Shown here: piece after piece, positions 1 through 6,953 of the stretch | How the letters are laid out: the number at the start of each line of letters is the position of its first letter | Numbering within the stretch: the stretch's first letter is position 1 | NCBI GenBank assembly: GCA_012718945.1 | Contig: JAAYBL010000033.1 | Location: 1-32,223, forward strand | From: Bacteroidales bacterium | GTDB taxonomy: Bacteria > Bacteroidota > Bacteroidia > Bacteroidales > UBA1402 | DNA length: 32,223 nt | Direction: 5' to 3' | The notes under the pieces: generated by a model | Database searches by the model: none | What the model was told of the DNA's origin: nothing | The model's input: only the letters and a program-made list of their open reading frames with translations | Position numbers and translations under genes: made by a program

Positions 1-561
1 AAATTCTTCAATGATGCATTTACCGTTGAACGATGTTCCTTCGGCTTTGGTTAGTGCCTGTTGAAGTGATTCATGGGTTTGTCCTTTCTCGAGGATGGTG
101 ATACCTCGTGAACTGGCGGCCACATCGGGCTTGCATATCAACTTCATCTTTTGTGAAAGGGCGTATAGTTCATCGAGTGTACTATCCTCACTCATAACGG
201 AGTAACGGTTGTACAAACCAGCGGCTATCCACGCTTCTCGCATGTCATTTTTTGAGAGCACCCGATTAAATTTCTCCGGCATCGTTTTATTGCCGCACCA
301 GCCGTTGATCGCGTTGACAGTGGGAGCAGCAAGGTCTATGCTTGAGATGGCTCCGTATACCTGCCCCCTTAAGCCTAGTACTTCCAATTGACCAATGATG
401 CCTGCTGCATCTTTGATATCCATCTGGATATACAGATCACCTTGAATGCGCGGTTTTTCGCTCCAGGCAACCAATATGACCTTATAACCTAATTCTCGAA
501 GATGGCATACCTGACCCCAAAGTAGCGGGTTCTCACCAAGCAAAACAAAGTACTTTTCCAC
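1..561 (-). CDS. ATP-grasp domain protein, C-terminally truncated by window edge
   Basis: The first 187 residues are visible and the gene runs off the left edge. It opens with a beta-alpha-beta unit (KYFVLLGENPLLWGQV, then GYKVILVAW) like the pre-ATP-grasp domain of carboxylate-amine ligases. Later it has KLICKPDVAASSRGITIL, typical of the ATP-grasp nucleotide-binding strand and loop, and ends at IIEEF, which in this fold precedes the metal/ATP region. The family joins a carboxylate to an amine or thiol through an acyl-phosphate. The start is GTG at 561, because the same frame has a TGA stop a little upstream and no ATG between. It starts 10 nt after the stop of the downstream ketoisomerase gene, so the three genes probably form an operon and this enzyme may decorate a sugar. 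Its substrate is unknown. It should not be taken for the missing maturase of the peptide locus 10 kb away. Confidence 0.75.
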   Translation of the reverse strand, partial: MEKYFVLLGENPLLWGQVCHLRELGYKVILVAWSEKPRIQGDLYIQMDIKDAAGIIGQLEVLGLRGQVYGAISSIDLAAPTVNAINGWCGNKTMPEKFNRVLSKNDMREAWIAAGLYNRYSVMSEDSTLDELYALSQKMKLICKPDVAASSRGITILEKGQTHESLQQALTKAEGTSFNGKCIIEEF

Positions 562-571
562 GTTTTGAATC

Positions 572-1009
572 CTAATCTTCCAATTCTTTTTTCACATCCC
601 TGAAGGCTAGAAATTCATTATAATCAAGGATGTAGTCTTCTTTTTGGTATACTTCACTGGCCAACACCATGCAAACGGCTCCTGAACTGAAATCGTCAAG
701 GTTACGCCACATACCGGGTTTTATATACAGACCCTGGTAGGGACGGTTTAAAAAGAAACTGCGTTTGCAGTGGCCATCATCGATGGTGACCCGAAAGGAA
801 CCTGAGGCGGCGATGATGAGTTGTTCCAACTCCCGGTGCGCGTGAGAGCCACGACCTTCCCCTCCAGGAACATCATAGAGGTAATACACGCGTTTTACAT
901 CGAATGGTAGGGTTATGCCGTTCTCAACGACGGTAAGGTTGCCCATCCTATCGCTGTGATGCTTATCGAGTTCAATCATCGAGCAATCAAATATGTTATA
1001 TTTTGCCAT
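572..1009 (-). CDS. FdtA/WxcM-like sugar 3,4-ketoisomerase (cupin), second of two tandem copies
   Basis: This 145-residue cupin resembles FdtA/QdtA, the enzymes that move the keto group of dTDP-4-keto-6-deoxyglucose from C4 to C3 before transamination. The family signature is intact: PFDVKRVYYLYDVPGGEGRG leads into SHAHRELEQ, with the paired active-site histidines at residues 56 and 58. The jelly-roll strands GSFRVTIDDG and the LASEVY...DY tail are also typical. Length matches the family (about 135-150). The start overlaps the end of the upstream paralogue by 14 nt, indicating translational coupling. The substrate would come from RmlA and RmlB, both encoded at 25-27 kb. Whether the product is the galacto or gluco epimer cannot be told from sequence here. 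No 3-aminotransferase is visible nearby, though it could lie beyond the left edge. Confidence 0.85.
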   Translation of the reverse strand: MAKYNIFDCSMIELDKHHSDRMGNLTVVENGITLPFDVKRVYYLYDVPGGEGRGSHAHRELEQLIIAASGSFRVTIDDGHCKRSFFLNRPYQGLYIKPGMWRNLDDFSSGAVCMVLASEVYQKEDYILDYNEFLAFRDVKKELED

Positions 1010-1412
1010 TGCTCTTCAGTTTTAAAAATTCATCGTATTCACGGATATAATCATTCTCATCGTATTTGGTGGAGGCAAATTCAAGCGCAATGGAGTTGGT
1101 GGAAAAGTTTTCCATCTCCCGCCAAAGCCCCTTTGGGATGTAAAGCCCATAGTAGGAACGGTTTAAGGTGAACGTCTTTTTTTGCCGACCATCATCGATG
1201 GTTACATCAAAAGCGCCAGACAAGGCAATGACAAACTCTTGCGTTTCTCTATAGGCATGACCGCCACGGCATTCGCCACCGGGCACATCATAGAGCCAGT
1301 AGGTGCGTTTGATTTCGAAGGGGATCTGATTATAGTTTTCAGCAAACGAAAGATTGCCCCTTACGTCGATAATCTTGGGAAGGTCTATGAGTTTAACATC
1401 GTTTATTGTCAT
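996..1412 (-). CDS. FdtA/WxcM-like cupin ketoisomerase, first of two tandem copies, active-site His replaced
   Basis: This 138-residue protein is clearly a paralogue of its downstream neighbour and lines up along its whole length (PFEIKRTYWLYDVPGGECRG, GAFDVTIDDG, LNRSYYGLYI, DYIREYDEFL). It keeps the DVRGNL element near residue 16 that is typical of FdtA-type enzymes. The active-site stretch reads RGGHAY, so the second histidine is Tyr54 while His52 is retained. This may change stereochemical outcome or reduce activity. It is the promoter-proximal gene of the fdtA-fdtA-ATP-grasp group. The 93 bp between it and the threonine aldolase stop hold only an imperfect -7-like box (TACTTTCG), so the promoter is uncertain. 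Fold assignment is firm, exact activity is not. Confidence 0.8.
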   Translation of the reverse strand: MTINDVKLIDLPKIIDVRGNLSFAENYNQIPFEIKRTYWLYDVPGGECRGGHAYRETQEFVIALSGAFDVTIDDGRQKKTFTLNRSYYGLYIPKGLWREMENFSTNSIALEFASTKYDENDYIREYDEFLKLKSNGKI

Positions 1413-1505
1413 AAAACAGGTATTTGTTCAAGGTTTCAACTCCAATGACAGTACCCGAAAGTACAAACATTTTCGCAGGTAGCAGCACGCATCTTGCATA
1501 AAAGC

Positions 1506-2528
1506 TCAATGTGCCGCTTGCCTGACTGTATCGAGCAGTGCTTCCACATCGTCTTCCGTGGTGTCAAAAGACGTAACCAGACGCAACTCGCCCTTTTCTT
1601 CGTTCCAGAAATAAAAGAACCATTTGGCTTGGAGTGCCTGAATCAGTGGTAGAGGCATGGTTAAAAAGAGGGCGTTGGACTCTACCTTTTGGGTAAACAC
1701 CACACCTGGTATTTCCTTTAAACCTTGGTAGAGCTTTTGTGCCATGGCATTGGCGTGTTTGGCATTGATCAGCCAAAGGTCATGACTGAGGTACACGCTA
1801 AACTGGCAAGCCAGGTATCGCATCTTGGAGGCTAGCTGCGCCGATTGCTTGCGGATATACTTGGCTTCGGGCAACAGGGCTGGATTGAGAATGACCACGC
1901 TCTCTCCCATCATCAGACCGTTTTTGGTACCCCCGAAACTCAGCACATCGATGCCACAGTCTGTGGTGAGGGCTTTCAAGGAGACGCCCAAATAGGCGGC
2001 TGCATTGGCCAGCCTGGCACCATCCATGTGTACATATAAACCGTTGCTGTGGGCCAGGTTTGTAATGGCGAGCAATTCTTCCACCGTATAGACGGTGCCA
2101 AATTCTGTACATTGTGACAGGTACACCACACCGGGTTGTGAATGGTGCTGATCGTTGAAACCGTGCAGACGGCTTCGGATGCCTTCCAGTGTCAACTTCC
2201 CATCGGAGGTCTGTATGGGCATCAACGGACAACCTGTACTTTTGACTGGTCCTCCGCATTCATCCACATATATGTGGGCCGTCTCGGCACAAAGTATAGC
2301 GTTGTAAGGCCTGGTCATCAACTGCAGGGCGATAATATTGCTCCCTGTACCATTGAATACGTAATAGGATTCACACTGTTCGCCGAATGTCTCTTTAAAC
2401 AAACGATCGGCGGCCTCGGTCCACGGATCGTTACCGTAACCGTACGCGTGATCTGTATTAGTCTGCATAAGGGCTTCCATCACGGCTGGATGGACACCCG
2501 AGTTATTGTCAGAAGCAAAACTGCGCAT
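1506..2528 (-). CDS. ltaE: low-specificity L-threonine aldolase (PLP enzyme)
   Basis: This 340-residue fold-type I PLP enzyme cleaves L-threonine or L-allo-threonine to glycine and acetaldehyde in the cytoplasm. Recognisable elements are the N-terminal FASDNNSGVHPAVMEAL, the AYGYGNDPWTEAA segment, the cofactor aspartate in HMDGARLANA (about residue 169) and the PLP lysine in SFGGTKNG (about residue 201). Its length and motif order match the beta-eliminating lyase/threonine aldolase family. It lies alone on the minus strand, divergent from the sigma factor gene, with a 99-bp shared upstream region. Family call is firm; preference for threo or allo substrate is not readable. Confidence 0.93.
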   Translation of the reverse strand: MRSFASDNNSGVHPAVMEALMQTNTDHAYGYGNDPWTEAADRLFKETFGEQCESYYVFNGTGSNIIALQLMTRPYNAILCAETAHIYVDECGGPVKSTGCPLMPIQTSDGKLTLEGIRSRLHGFNDQHHSQPGVVYLSQCTEFGTVYTVEELLAITNLAHSNGLYVHMDGARLANAAAYLGVSLKALTTDCGIDVLSFGGTKNGLMMGESVVILNPALLPEAKYIRKQSAQLASKMRYLACQFSVYLSHDLWLINAKHANAMAQKLYQGLKEIPGVVFTQKVESNALFLTMPLPLIQALQAKWFFYFWNEEKGELRLVTSFDTTEDDVEALLDTVRQAAH

Positions 2529-2547
2529 ACATAATTGATTATTCCTA

Positions 2548-2581
2548 CAAAGAAAGAGAAAAAATGGTTACTTTGTAACAA
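2548..2581 (-). promoter_or_regulatory. candidate promoter of the threonine aldolase gene
   Basis: On the minus strand a TTG (2581-2579) is followed after 23 nt by TTTCTTTG (2555-2548), one base away from the Bacteroidota -7 consensus TAnnTTTG. It lies 20 bp upstream of the ATG at 2528. The spacing is at the long end of the accepted range, so confidence is modest. Confidence 0.35.
2567..2579. promoter_or_regulatory. perfect inverted repeat containing a -7-like box upstream of the sigma factor
   Basis: The sequence GTTACTTTGTAAC is a perfect 5-bp inverted repeat around TTT. TTACTTTG on the plus strand is one base from TAnnTTTG and would start a transcript with a leader of about 45 nt for the ECF sigma gene at 2628. 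The palindrome may be an operator or simply the promoter. Confidence 0.35.
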
Positions 2582-2627
2582 GCCGATGTTTCATTCGTCT
2601 TCAATGTAGAAAACCGGTTTAATTCAC

Positions 2628-3149
2628 ATGGACGCAGCCACATTTAAGGCACTGTACCTGCCCTTTCACACGAAATTGTACCGTATCGCTTTCCACTTAC
2701 TGGAAAACGGCGACGATGCGGAAGATGTGGTGCAGGAAACGTACGTTAAATTGTGGGAAAAACGCGACGAATTGCCATTGATGCAGAACCCGGAGTCCTT
2801 CTGCGTGGTGATGGTAAAAAACCGCTGCATGGATGTGATGCGCTCCAAGCAATACCAATCGATTTCCTTTGATCCTGTCAAACACGAGCGTTCTTCTCCG
2901 GAAACGCCCTTGGAAACACTGGAAAACAGGGATTCGTTGGAACTGGTTGAACATCTGATGAGGAGTCTGCCAGCTCAGCAACAATTGGTAATGAAACTCA
3001 GGCACATGGATGATTGTTCTTTGGAAGAAATTGAACAGATTACTGGTTTAAGTGCTGTAAATATAAGGGTCCTGCTTTCAAGGGCCAGAAAGTCGATACG
3101 TGAATTATTCAATGCCCAATACCACCACTATGAAAGAAGCTTATTATAA
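2628..3149 (+). CDS. ECF-type RNA polymerase sigma factor
   Basis: This 173-residue protein has the two-domain layout of ECF (sigma-70 group 4) factors. Region 2 (about residues 10-75) contains DDAEDVVQETYVKLWEKRDEL, the RNA-polymerase clamp and -10 binding helix set. Region 4 (about 113-163) contains a helix-turn-helix, SLEEIEQITGLSAVNIRVLLSRARKSI, for -35 contact. Length is normal for the family. The downstream one-TM protein overlaps its 3' end, an arrangement seen for sigma/anti-sigma pairs. A palindromic -7-like element lies about 50 bp upstream. Target genes are not evident from this window, although the DUF4252 gene two places downstream is a natural candidate. Confidence 0.92.
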   Translation: MDAATFKALYLPFHTKLYRIAFHLLENGDDAEDVVQETYVKLWEKRDELPLMQNPESFCVVMVKNRCMDVMRSKQYQSISFDPVKHERSSPETPLETLENRDSLELVEHLMRSLPAQQQLVMKLRHMDDCSLEEIEQITGLSAVNIRVLLSRARKSIRELFNAQYHHYERSLL

Positions 3150-3642
3150 CGCATTATTGGATGCCTTTTACGAGGGCAACACCACGCTGGAGGAGGAAAA
3201 GGCACTGAAAGCCTTCTTCGAATCTGACAGGGTTCCTTTCGAGTTGCTGGAGGAGAAAAAACGGTTTCTGGCATGTTACGAGCCCATAGCTGTCAACGTG
3301 CCTGATGGTTTGCTTGGGCGGTTGGAAGCCTTGATTGATGAGAAAAGTCAACGTCAACCGCGTCCCTTGTTCAAATCTACTTGGATATGGACCACTTCGG
3401 CGGCAGCCAGCCTCTTGTTGTTTTTCTCTATCGGGTTGTCGACATTCAATGCGCCTGCATCAGGCGTTCCTTACACAGATACATTCACCAATCCTACGGA
3501 TGCTGCTCTTGAAGCCGACAGGGCTGTTCAGCTCATAGCCAATAAGTTGAACAGTGGTTACCGACAACTGGATTGTGCCAACGCCCGCATCGAGAAAACA
3601 GAGAAAACCGTCACTGAACAATTAATAAAAATGTCTAAATAA
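3130..3642 (+). CDS. one-TM protein overlapping the sigma gene, possible anti-sigma factor
   Basis: A 170-residue protein starting MKEAYYNALL. It has an acidic N-terminal half (EGNTTLEEEKALKAFF, FELLEEKKRF), one membrane helix at about residues 84-105 (WIWTTSAAASLLLFFSIGL) and a C-terminal part of about 65 residues likely in the periplasm. Two ATGs lie upstream in frame at 3100 and 3112. I chose 3130 because the translated start resembles other proteins of this kind, but no ribosome binding site decides it. It overlaps the sigma factor gene by 20 nt and is 8 bp from the DUF4252 gene. I see no zinc anti-sigma HxxxCxxC motif, so an anti-sigma role rests on position, size and topology only. Confidence 0.7.
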   Translation: MKEAYYNALLDAFYEGNTTLEEEKALKAFFESDRVPFELLEEKKRFLACYEPIAVNVPDGLLGRLEALIDEKSQRQPRPLFKSTWIWTTSAAASLLLFFSIGLSTFNAPASGVPYTDTFTNPTDAALEADRAVQLIANKLNSGYRQLDCANARIEKTEKTVTEQLIKMSK

Positions 3643-3650
3643 GAACCACC

Positions 3651-4130
3651 ATGAATACTAAAAGAATGCTCTTAATAGCCGTGGCTTGCCTGCTTAGCAG
3701 CCTTGTCATGGGGCAAAAGGATCTGATGGAACGTTATGCCAATATTGAGGGGGTCACCACTGTCTACATCTCTAAGTCCATGCTTCAGATGATGCCTAAT
3801 TTGGATATTCACATCAATATGAACACGAAAGACTTGGCGGGGCGTTTATCTGGTATCCTTATTTTAACCACCGAGCGCAAAAACCTGATAACGAACTTGC
3901 GCAAGGATGCACGGGCTTTTTACAACAACAAAGCGTTTGAAGTGCTAATGACAGTGAAAGATGAAGAGTCGCTTGTCAACTTTTACATCCGACGTAAAAA
4001 CGACAAACGGATAGCCGAGATGGTCATGGTCGTTGATGAGGGGGACGAATTCGTGTTAATTCAAATGACGGGAGACATGACCATGGAGGATATCAAAAAG
4101 ATGACCAAAGGTATGTCTAATCAAGATTAA
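3651..4130 (+). CDS. secreted DUF4252 domain protein
   Basis: A 159-residue protein with a clear signal peptide (KRMLLIAVACLLSSLVMG, cleavage expected before Q22). The mature part begins with the YANIEGVTTVYISKSMLQMM segment and ends with VLIQMTGDMTMEDIKKM, both typical of Bacteroidota DUF4252 proteins, whose function is unknown. No lipobox cysteine is present, so it is probably periplasmic rather than lipidated. It is the last gene of the sigma factor operon, 8 bp behind the one-TM protein. Such proteins often sit beside ECF sigma factors, suggesting an envelope-stress role, but that is inference. Confidence 0.8.
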   Translation: MNTKRMLLIAVACLLSSLVMGQKDLMERYANIEGVTTVYISKSMLQMMPNLDIHINMNTKDLAGRLSGILILTTERKNLITNLRKDARAFYNNKAFEVLMTVKDEESLVNFYIRRKNDKRIAEMVMVVDEGDEFVLIQMTGDMTMEDIKKMTKGMSNQD

Positions 4131-4175
4131 ATCGATTTCCTATTCGGTTTTATTCTTTTCTCAACCAATAAATTA

Positions 4176-4226
4176 TTAAGAAATCCACCTTAAGATTTCC
4201 GTTTTATTAAATTTTGTGTACTTTTG
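4176..4226 (+). promoter_or_regulatory. promoter of the left sensor kinase with two TTAAG-type half-sites
   Basis: TACTTTTG at 4219-4226 matches the -7 consensus TAnnTTTG and would leave a leader of about 15 nt before the ATG at 4249. No convincing -33 TTTG is present. At that position lies TTAAGATTTC (4190-4199), with a related TTAAGAAATC at 4176-4185. The former differs by one base from a unit of the decamer array at the peptide promoter read in the transcription direction (CTAAGATTTC). This could mean the promoter needs an activator. Confidence 0.5.
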
Positions 4227-4248
4227 CGAGCGAATTTATGCTTGAATC

Positions 4249-5649
4249 ATGAAACTTAATAAAATTGTAAACCGCTGGGTAGCCTTAGGCGTCAGTCTCG
4301 TAGGCATTATCTCCCTACTTATTCTCCAGTTTGTATGGCTCACAAACGCCTACGAAGTCTCCGAACAAAACCTTAAAGACAAATGCAAATTGCACCTCAA
4401 TGCCTCCATTGAGAAGGAAATGTTCATGAGGGCAAACAAATCTTCCTTAAAAATAGAAGTTGTTGATGAAGCCGATCATGAAGCCCCTCCACCAGAAAGC
4501 ATTATTCGCAAGGGAAATGTCAATAATATTGACGATTTCAAGAGTAGGATTCAAGACATCTTGTTATTTATGGGTAAAGAGTGCGACATAATTACTCTTG
4601 ATTCAATCTTTTCTTCCAACGTATCCAAAGACGTTGGTTTTATTCCCAGTCACATATTCTACTTAATAAAAGATTCTGCAGATACGCAGTATGAAATAAG
4701 TTTAAGACCAAACAAGGAAAAAGCGGTTCCAAGTATAGCCATTGACAAGAACAGCAAGGCTCTCAAAACCTTGAGGAATCCCATCACTGTCAGATTAAAC
4801 ACCTATCAAACCCTTATTATTGACATCACCGACCCCAGAGCCAATTTTATAAAGAGCGCCAAAAGTTACTTACTGCTCTCCATTGGTTTGTTAATGTTGG
4901 TTACATTAATACTCATCTTTTTAATGAGGGCTACCCTACGAGAGAACCGTTTTGTACGTTTCATCAAAGAATACACCAATGCTCTGACTCACGACCTGAG
5001 GTCACCTCTGAACAGCGTTCATATGGCCTCCAGCATCCTGTATGATGGCACTCTTTCAATAAAACCAGAAGAGAAGAAGGAGTACCTGCGCATTTGCAAA
5101 GAACAGAGCAAAAACATGCTCGACAGTATAGACCGTATCCTAACGGTGGCCAAAGCGGAACATACTGAGCTAGTTGTCACACCAAAAGCCATGCCGCTCC
5201 TACCCTTCCTTCAAGCGCAGAAGACGGCCTTTATTAATGACATGATCCATGAAAAGCCGGTAACAATCAACGTGAGTTGTGAACCGGAAAACCTCGAAAT
5301 ATGCTGGGATAAACCCTTGATGGAAAACGTAGTCAACAATTTGTTGGATAATGCCGTCAAGTATTCGTATGACAGTGTTGAGATAAATATAGAAGCACTA
5401 ATTCAAGGAAAAGACATTCACATTCGATTTAGCGACAACGGAATGGGCGTACCCACCCAAGACCTGGATGCCATCTTCAAATTTTTCCATCAAGGATCCT
5501 TGTTGGAAAGAAAAAGAAAATTCGGTTTTGGTATCGGCCTTAGCTTCTTGAAGAAGGTTGTCGAAGCTCACGACGGTAAGGTATTGGTCGAAAGCCAAGA
5601 GGATGCTGGTGCCACGTTCACGTTAATCTTCCCAATAGTAGCACATTAA
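4249..5649 (+). CDS. membrane sensor histidine kinase, orphan copy at left of the peptide locus
   Basis: A 466-residue sensor kinase with two membrane helices (about residues 11-33 and 204-225) enclosing a periplasmic sensor of about 170 residues with no domain I recognise. The HisKA phospho-acceptor is His248 in TNALTHDLRSPL. The ATPase domain shows the N box ENVVNNLLDNAVKYS, the G1 box DNGMGV and the G2 box FGFGIGLSFLKKVVEAH. It closely resembles the kinase starting at 10883 in N-terminus (LILQ-W-N-Y-ANxSS pattern) and catalytic half, so the two are paralogues. No response regulator adjoins it. It may act on the regulator at 12187. Its stop codon overlaps the stop of the convergent hlyD-like gene. 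Kinase function is firm, signal is unknown. Confidence 0.93.
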   Translation: MKLNKIVNRWVALGVSLVGIISLLILQFVWLTNAYEVSEQNLKDKCKLHLNASIEKEMFMRANKSSLKIEVVDEADHEAPPPESIIRKGNVNNIDDFKSRIQDILLFMGKECDIITLDSIFSSNVSKDVGFIPSHIFYLIKDSADTQYEISLRPNKEKAVPSIAIDKNSKALKTLRNPITVRLNTYQTLIIDITDPRANFIKSAKSYLLLSIGLLMLVTLILIFLMRATLRENRFVRFIKEYTNALTHDLRSPLNSVHMASSILYDGTLSIKPEEKKEYLRICKEQSKNMLDSIDRILTVAKAEHTELVVTPKAMPLLPFLQAQKTAFINDMIHEKPVTINVSCEPENLEICWDKPLMENVVNNLLDNAVKYSYDSVEINIEALIQGKDIHIRFSDNGMGVPTQDLDAIFKFFHQGSLLERKRKFGFGIGLSFLKKVVEAHDGKVLVESQEDAGATFTLIFPIVAH

Positions 5650-5660
5650 AAGTGCTTTTT
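5640..5660 (+). terminator. possible short intrinsic terminator between convergent genes
   Basis: AGCAC (5640-5644) can pair with GTGCT (5652-5656) around a 7-nt loop and is followed by a run of T. The stem is only 5 bp and the convergent stop codons lie in its loop. It could end the left kinase transcript, but the strength is doubtful. Confidence 0.3.
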
Positions 5661-6953
5661 GGAAAAACGGGTTACTGGCATGATGATGCGCTTCAACAGA
5701 CGGACATCTTCAGTAATAATGTCAGCAAAACCAGAAAGGGTTCCTTGGGCTGGTATGGGAAAGGCATAATTGGTTGTCAATCCCTCTGGGAAGACGATTT
5801 CTGCCACGAAGTAACCATCTTTTAACGGCACTTCAGAAAGACTTCTGACCATACCTTTGACAAACCCAAATTCTTTATCGGGGTAGTTATCAAAATGCAC
5901 CTGTACCGTTTGACCAGGGCTAACCTTGCCTGAGCCAGTTGAGGGCACCAACGCTTTACCAATGGGCGTAGAAGCCCCTGTTGGCATAATCGTAAACACA
6001 GTCTCACCTTCAATCACATTTTGGTTCAGGCTCCAATTTCCCATCAAATTGACCGTACCCTTTATTGGGCTACTAATCAAATATGTTTGCTGCCACTCTT
6101 TCAATTGAGCTTTCAATTGCTGAAATGCTTGACTAAGCGACTGTTTGTACTGACTCTCCTGTTCTCTGTCGTCTTGATTTAAATCAAGTACATTTTCCCG
6201 AATTTGAGTCGTCTCCACTTCTGCCTCCTTGATGGATGCATTCAAGGCACTCAGCGATTGCAGTACCTTCAAGCGATTGGTTTTGGATGCATCCAAATCC
6301 TCTTCAGAGACTACCCCTTTGACAAACAGGGCTGAATCCCGTTTATAGGTTGCTTCGGCATTGGTCAACTGAGCTTTCAACAAGCGCCGTTGCTCCATCA
6401 TTTCAAGCAGGTGTAACTTTCTGGCCCTGATTTGATCCTCTTTTAATTGAATTTTTCTTTTGTGGTACTCAACAGTCTGAAAGCGATCGAAATCCTCCAT
6501 GCTAGCCACCATGCGGGTATATGATTCCTGCAAGCTTCCCAATTGTAATACCGTATCTGATAATTGACTGAGACCTAACTTAACTCCTTCAGCATCAATT
6601 TGAAGATTCGTCAGACAGGCATCCAACCACAGCATATCGTTGTAATCAGCCGGATTTTCAATAACGGCCAATGGGGTGTTGGCCTCCACCAATGTCTGAT
6701 TGGTCACCAGCAGAGCCACTAATTTGCCGGTAGACCTGGCTTTTAAAACAGCGGGGGATTGCTCCATGTTTACGGTAACCTCCGCCTTTATAATGTCTGG
6801 GTATTTGAAGAACCAAGCTCCTATTAAAAGAACCAGGACAATCAGGGCAACAACGGTTATTCCCCAACGAATCAGGCCACCAGGTATATTGCGCATGACT
6901 TCCTGCACTTGTTCAGATGGCAAAACCGATTTTTGTACATTGTTCTTATTCAT
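5646..6953 (-). CDS. HlyD-family adaptor of the peptide exporter
   Basis: A 435-residue periplasmic adaptor (membrane fusion protein) that would link the inner-membrane ABC exporter to an outer-membrane channel. It has one N-terminal membrane helix (about residues 31-49, ITVVALIVLVLLIGAWFF). A biotinyl-lipoyl-like half follows (KARSTGKLVALLVTNQTLVEANTPLAVIEN). Then come a long coiled coil (about 95-285) and the returning lipoyl half with the beta-barrel (SPIKGTVNLMG, GQTVQVHFDNYPDKEFGFVKG). The start overlaps the ABC transporter gene by 4 nt, as for a co-translated export pair. Family and partner are clear. No TolC-like gene is in the window, so the outer-membrane partner must be encoded elsewhere. 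Confidence 0.92.
   Translation of the reverse strand: MNKNNVQKSVLPSEQVQEVMRNIPGGLIRWGITVVALIVLVLLIGAWFFKYPDIIKAEVTVNMEQSPAVLKARSTGKLVALLVTNQTLVEANTPLAVIENPADYNDMLWLDACLTNLQIDAEGVKLGLSQLSDTVLQLGSLQESYTRMVASMEDFDRFQTVEYHKRKIQLKEDQIRARKLHLLEMMEQRRLLKAQLTNAEATYKRDSALFVKGVVSEEDLDASKTNRLKVLQSLSALNASIKEAEVETTQIRENVLDLNQDDREQESQYKQSLSQAFQQLKAQLKEWQQTYLISSPIKGTVNLMGNWSLNQNVIEGETVFTIMPTGASTPIGKALVPSTGSGKVSPGQTVQVHFDNYPDKEFGFVKGMVRSLSEVPLKDGYFVAEIVFPEGLTTNYAFPIPAQGTLSGFADIITEDVRLLKRIIMPVTRFSKKHF

Noticed and set aside
1-561. ATP-grasp gene as the missing maturase of the peptide locus
   Set aside because: It lies 9 kb away on the far side of unrelated genes, is coupled to sugar ketoisomerase genes and its visible N-terminus does not look like the peptide maturase type.
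1798-2259. 153-residue open frame antisense-frame to threonine aldolase
   Set aside because: It lies fully inside the threonine aldolase gene on the same strand in another frame, with no domain sense and no start context.
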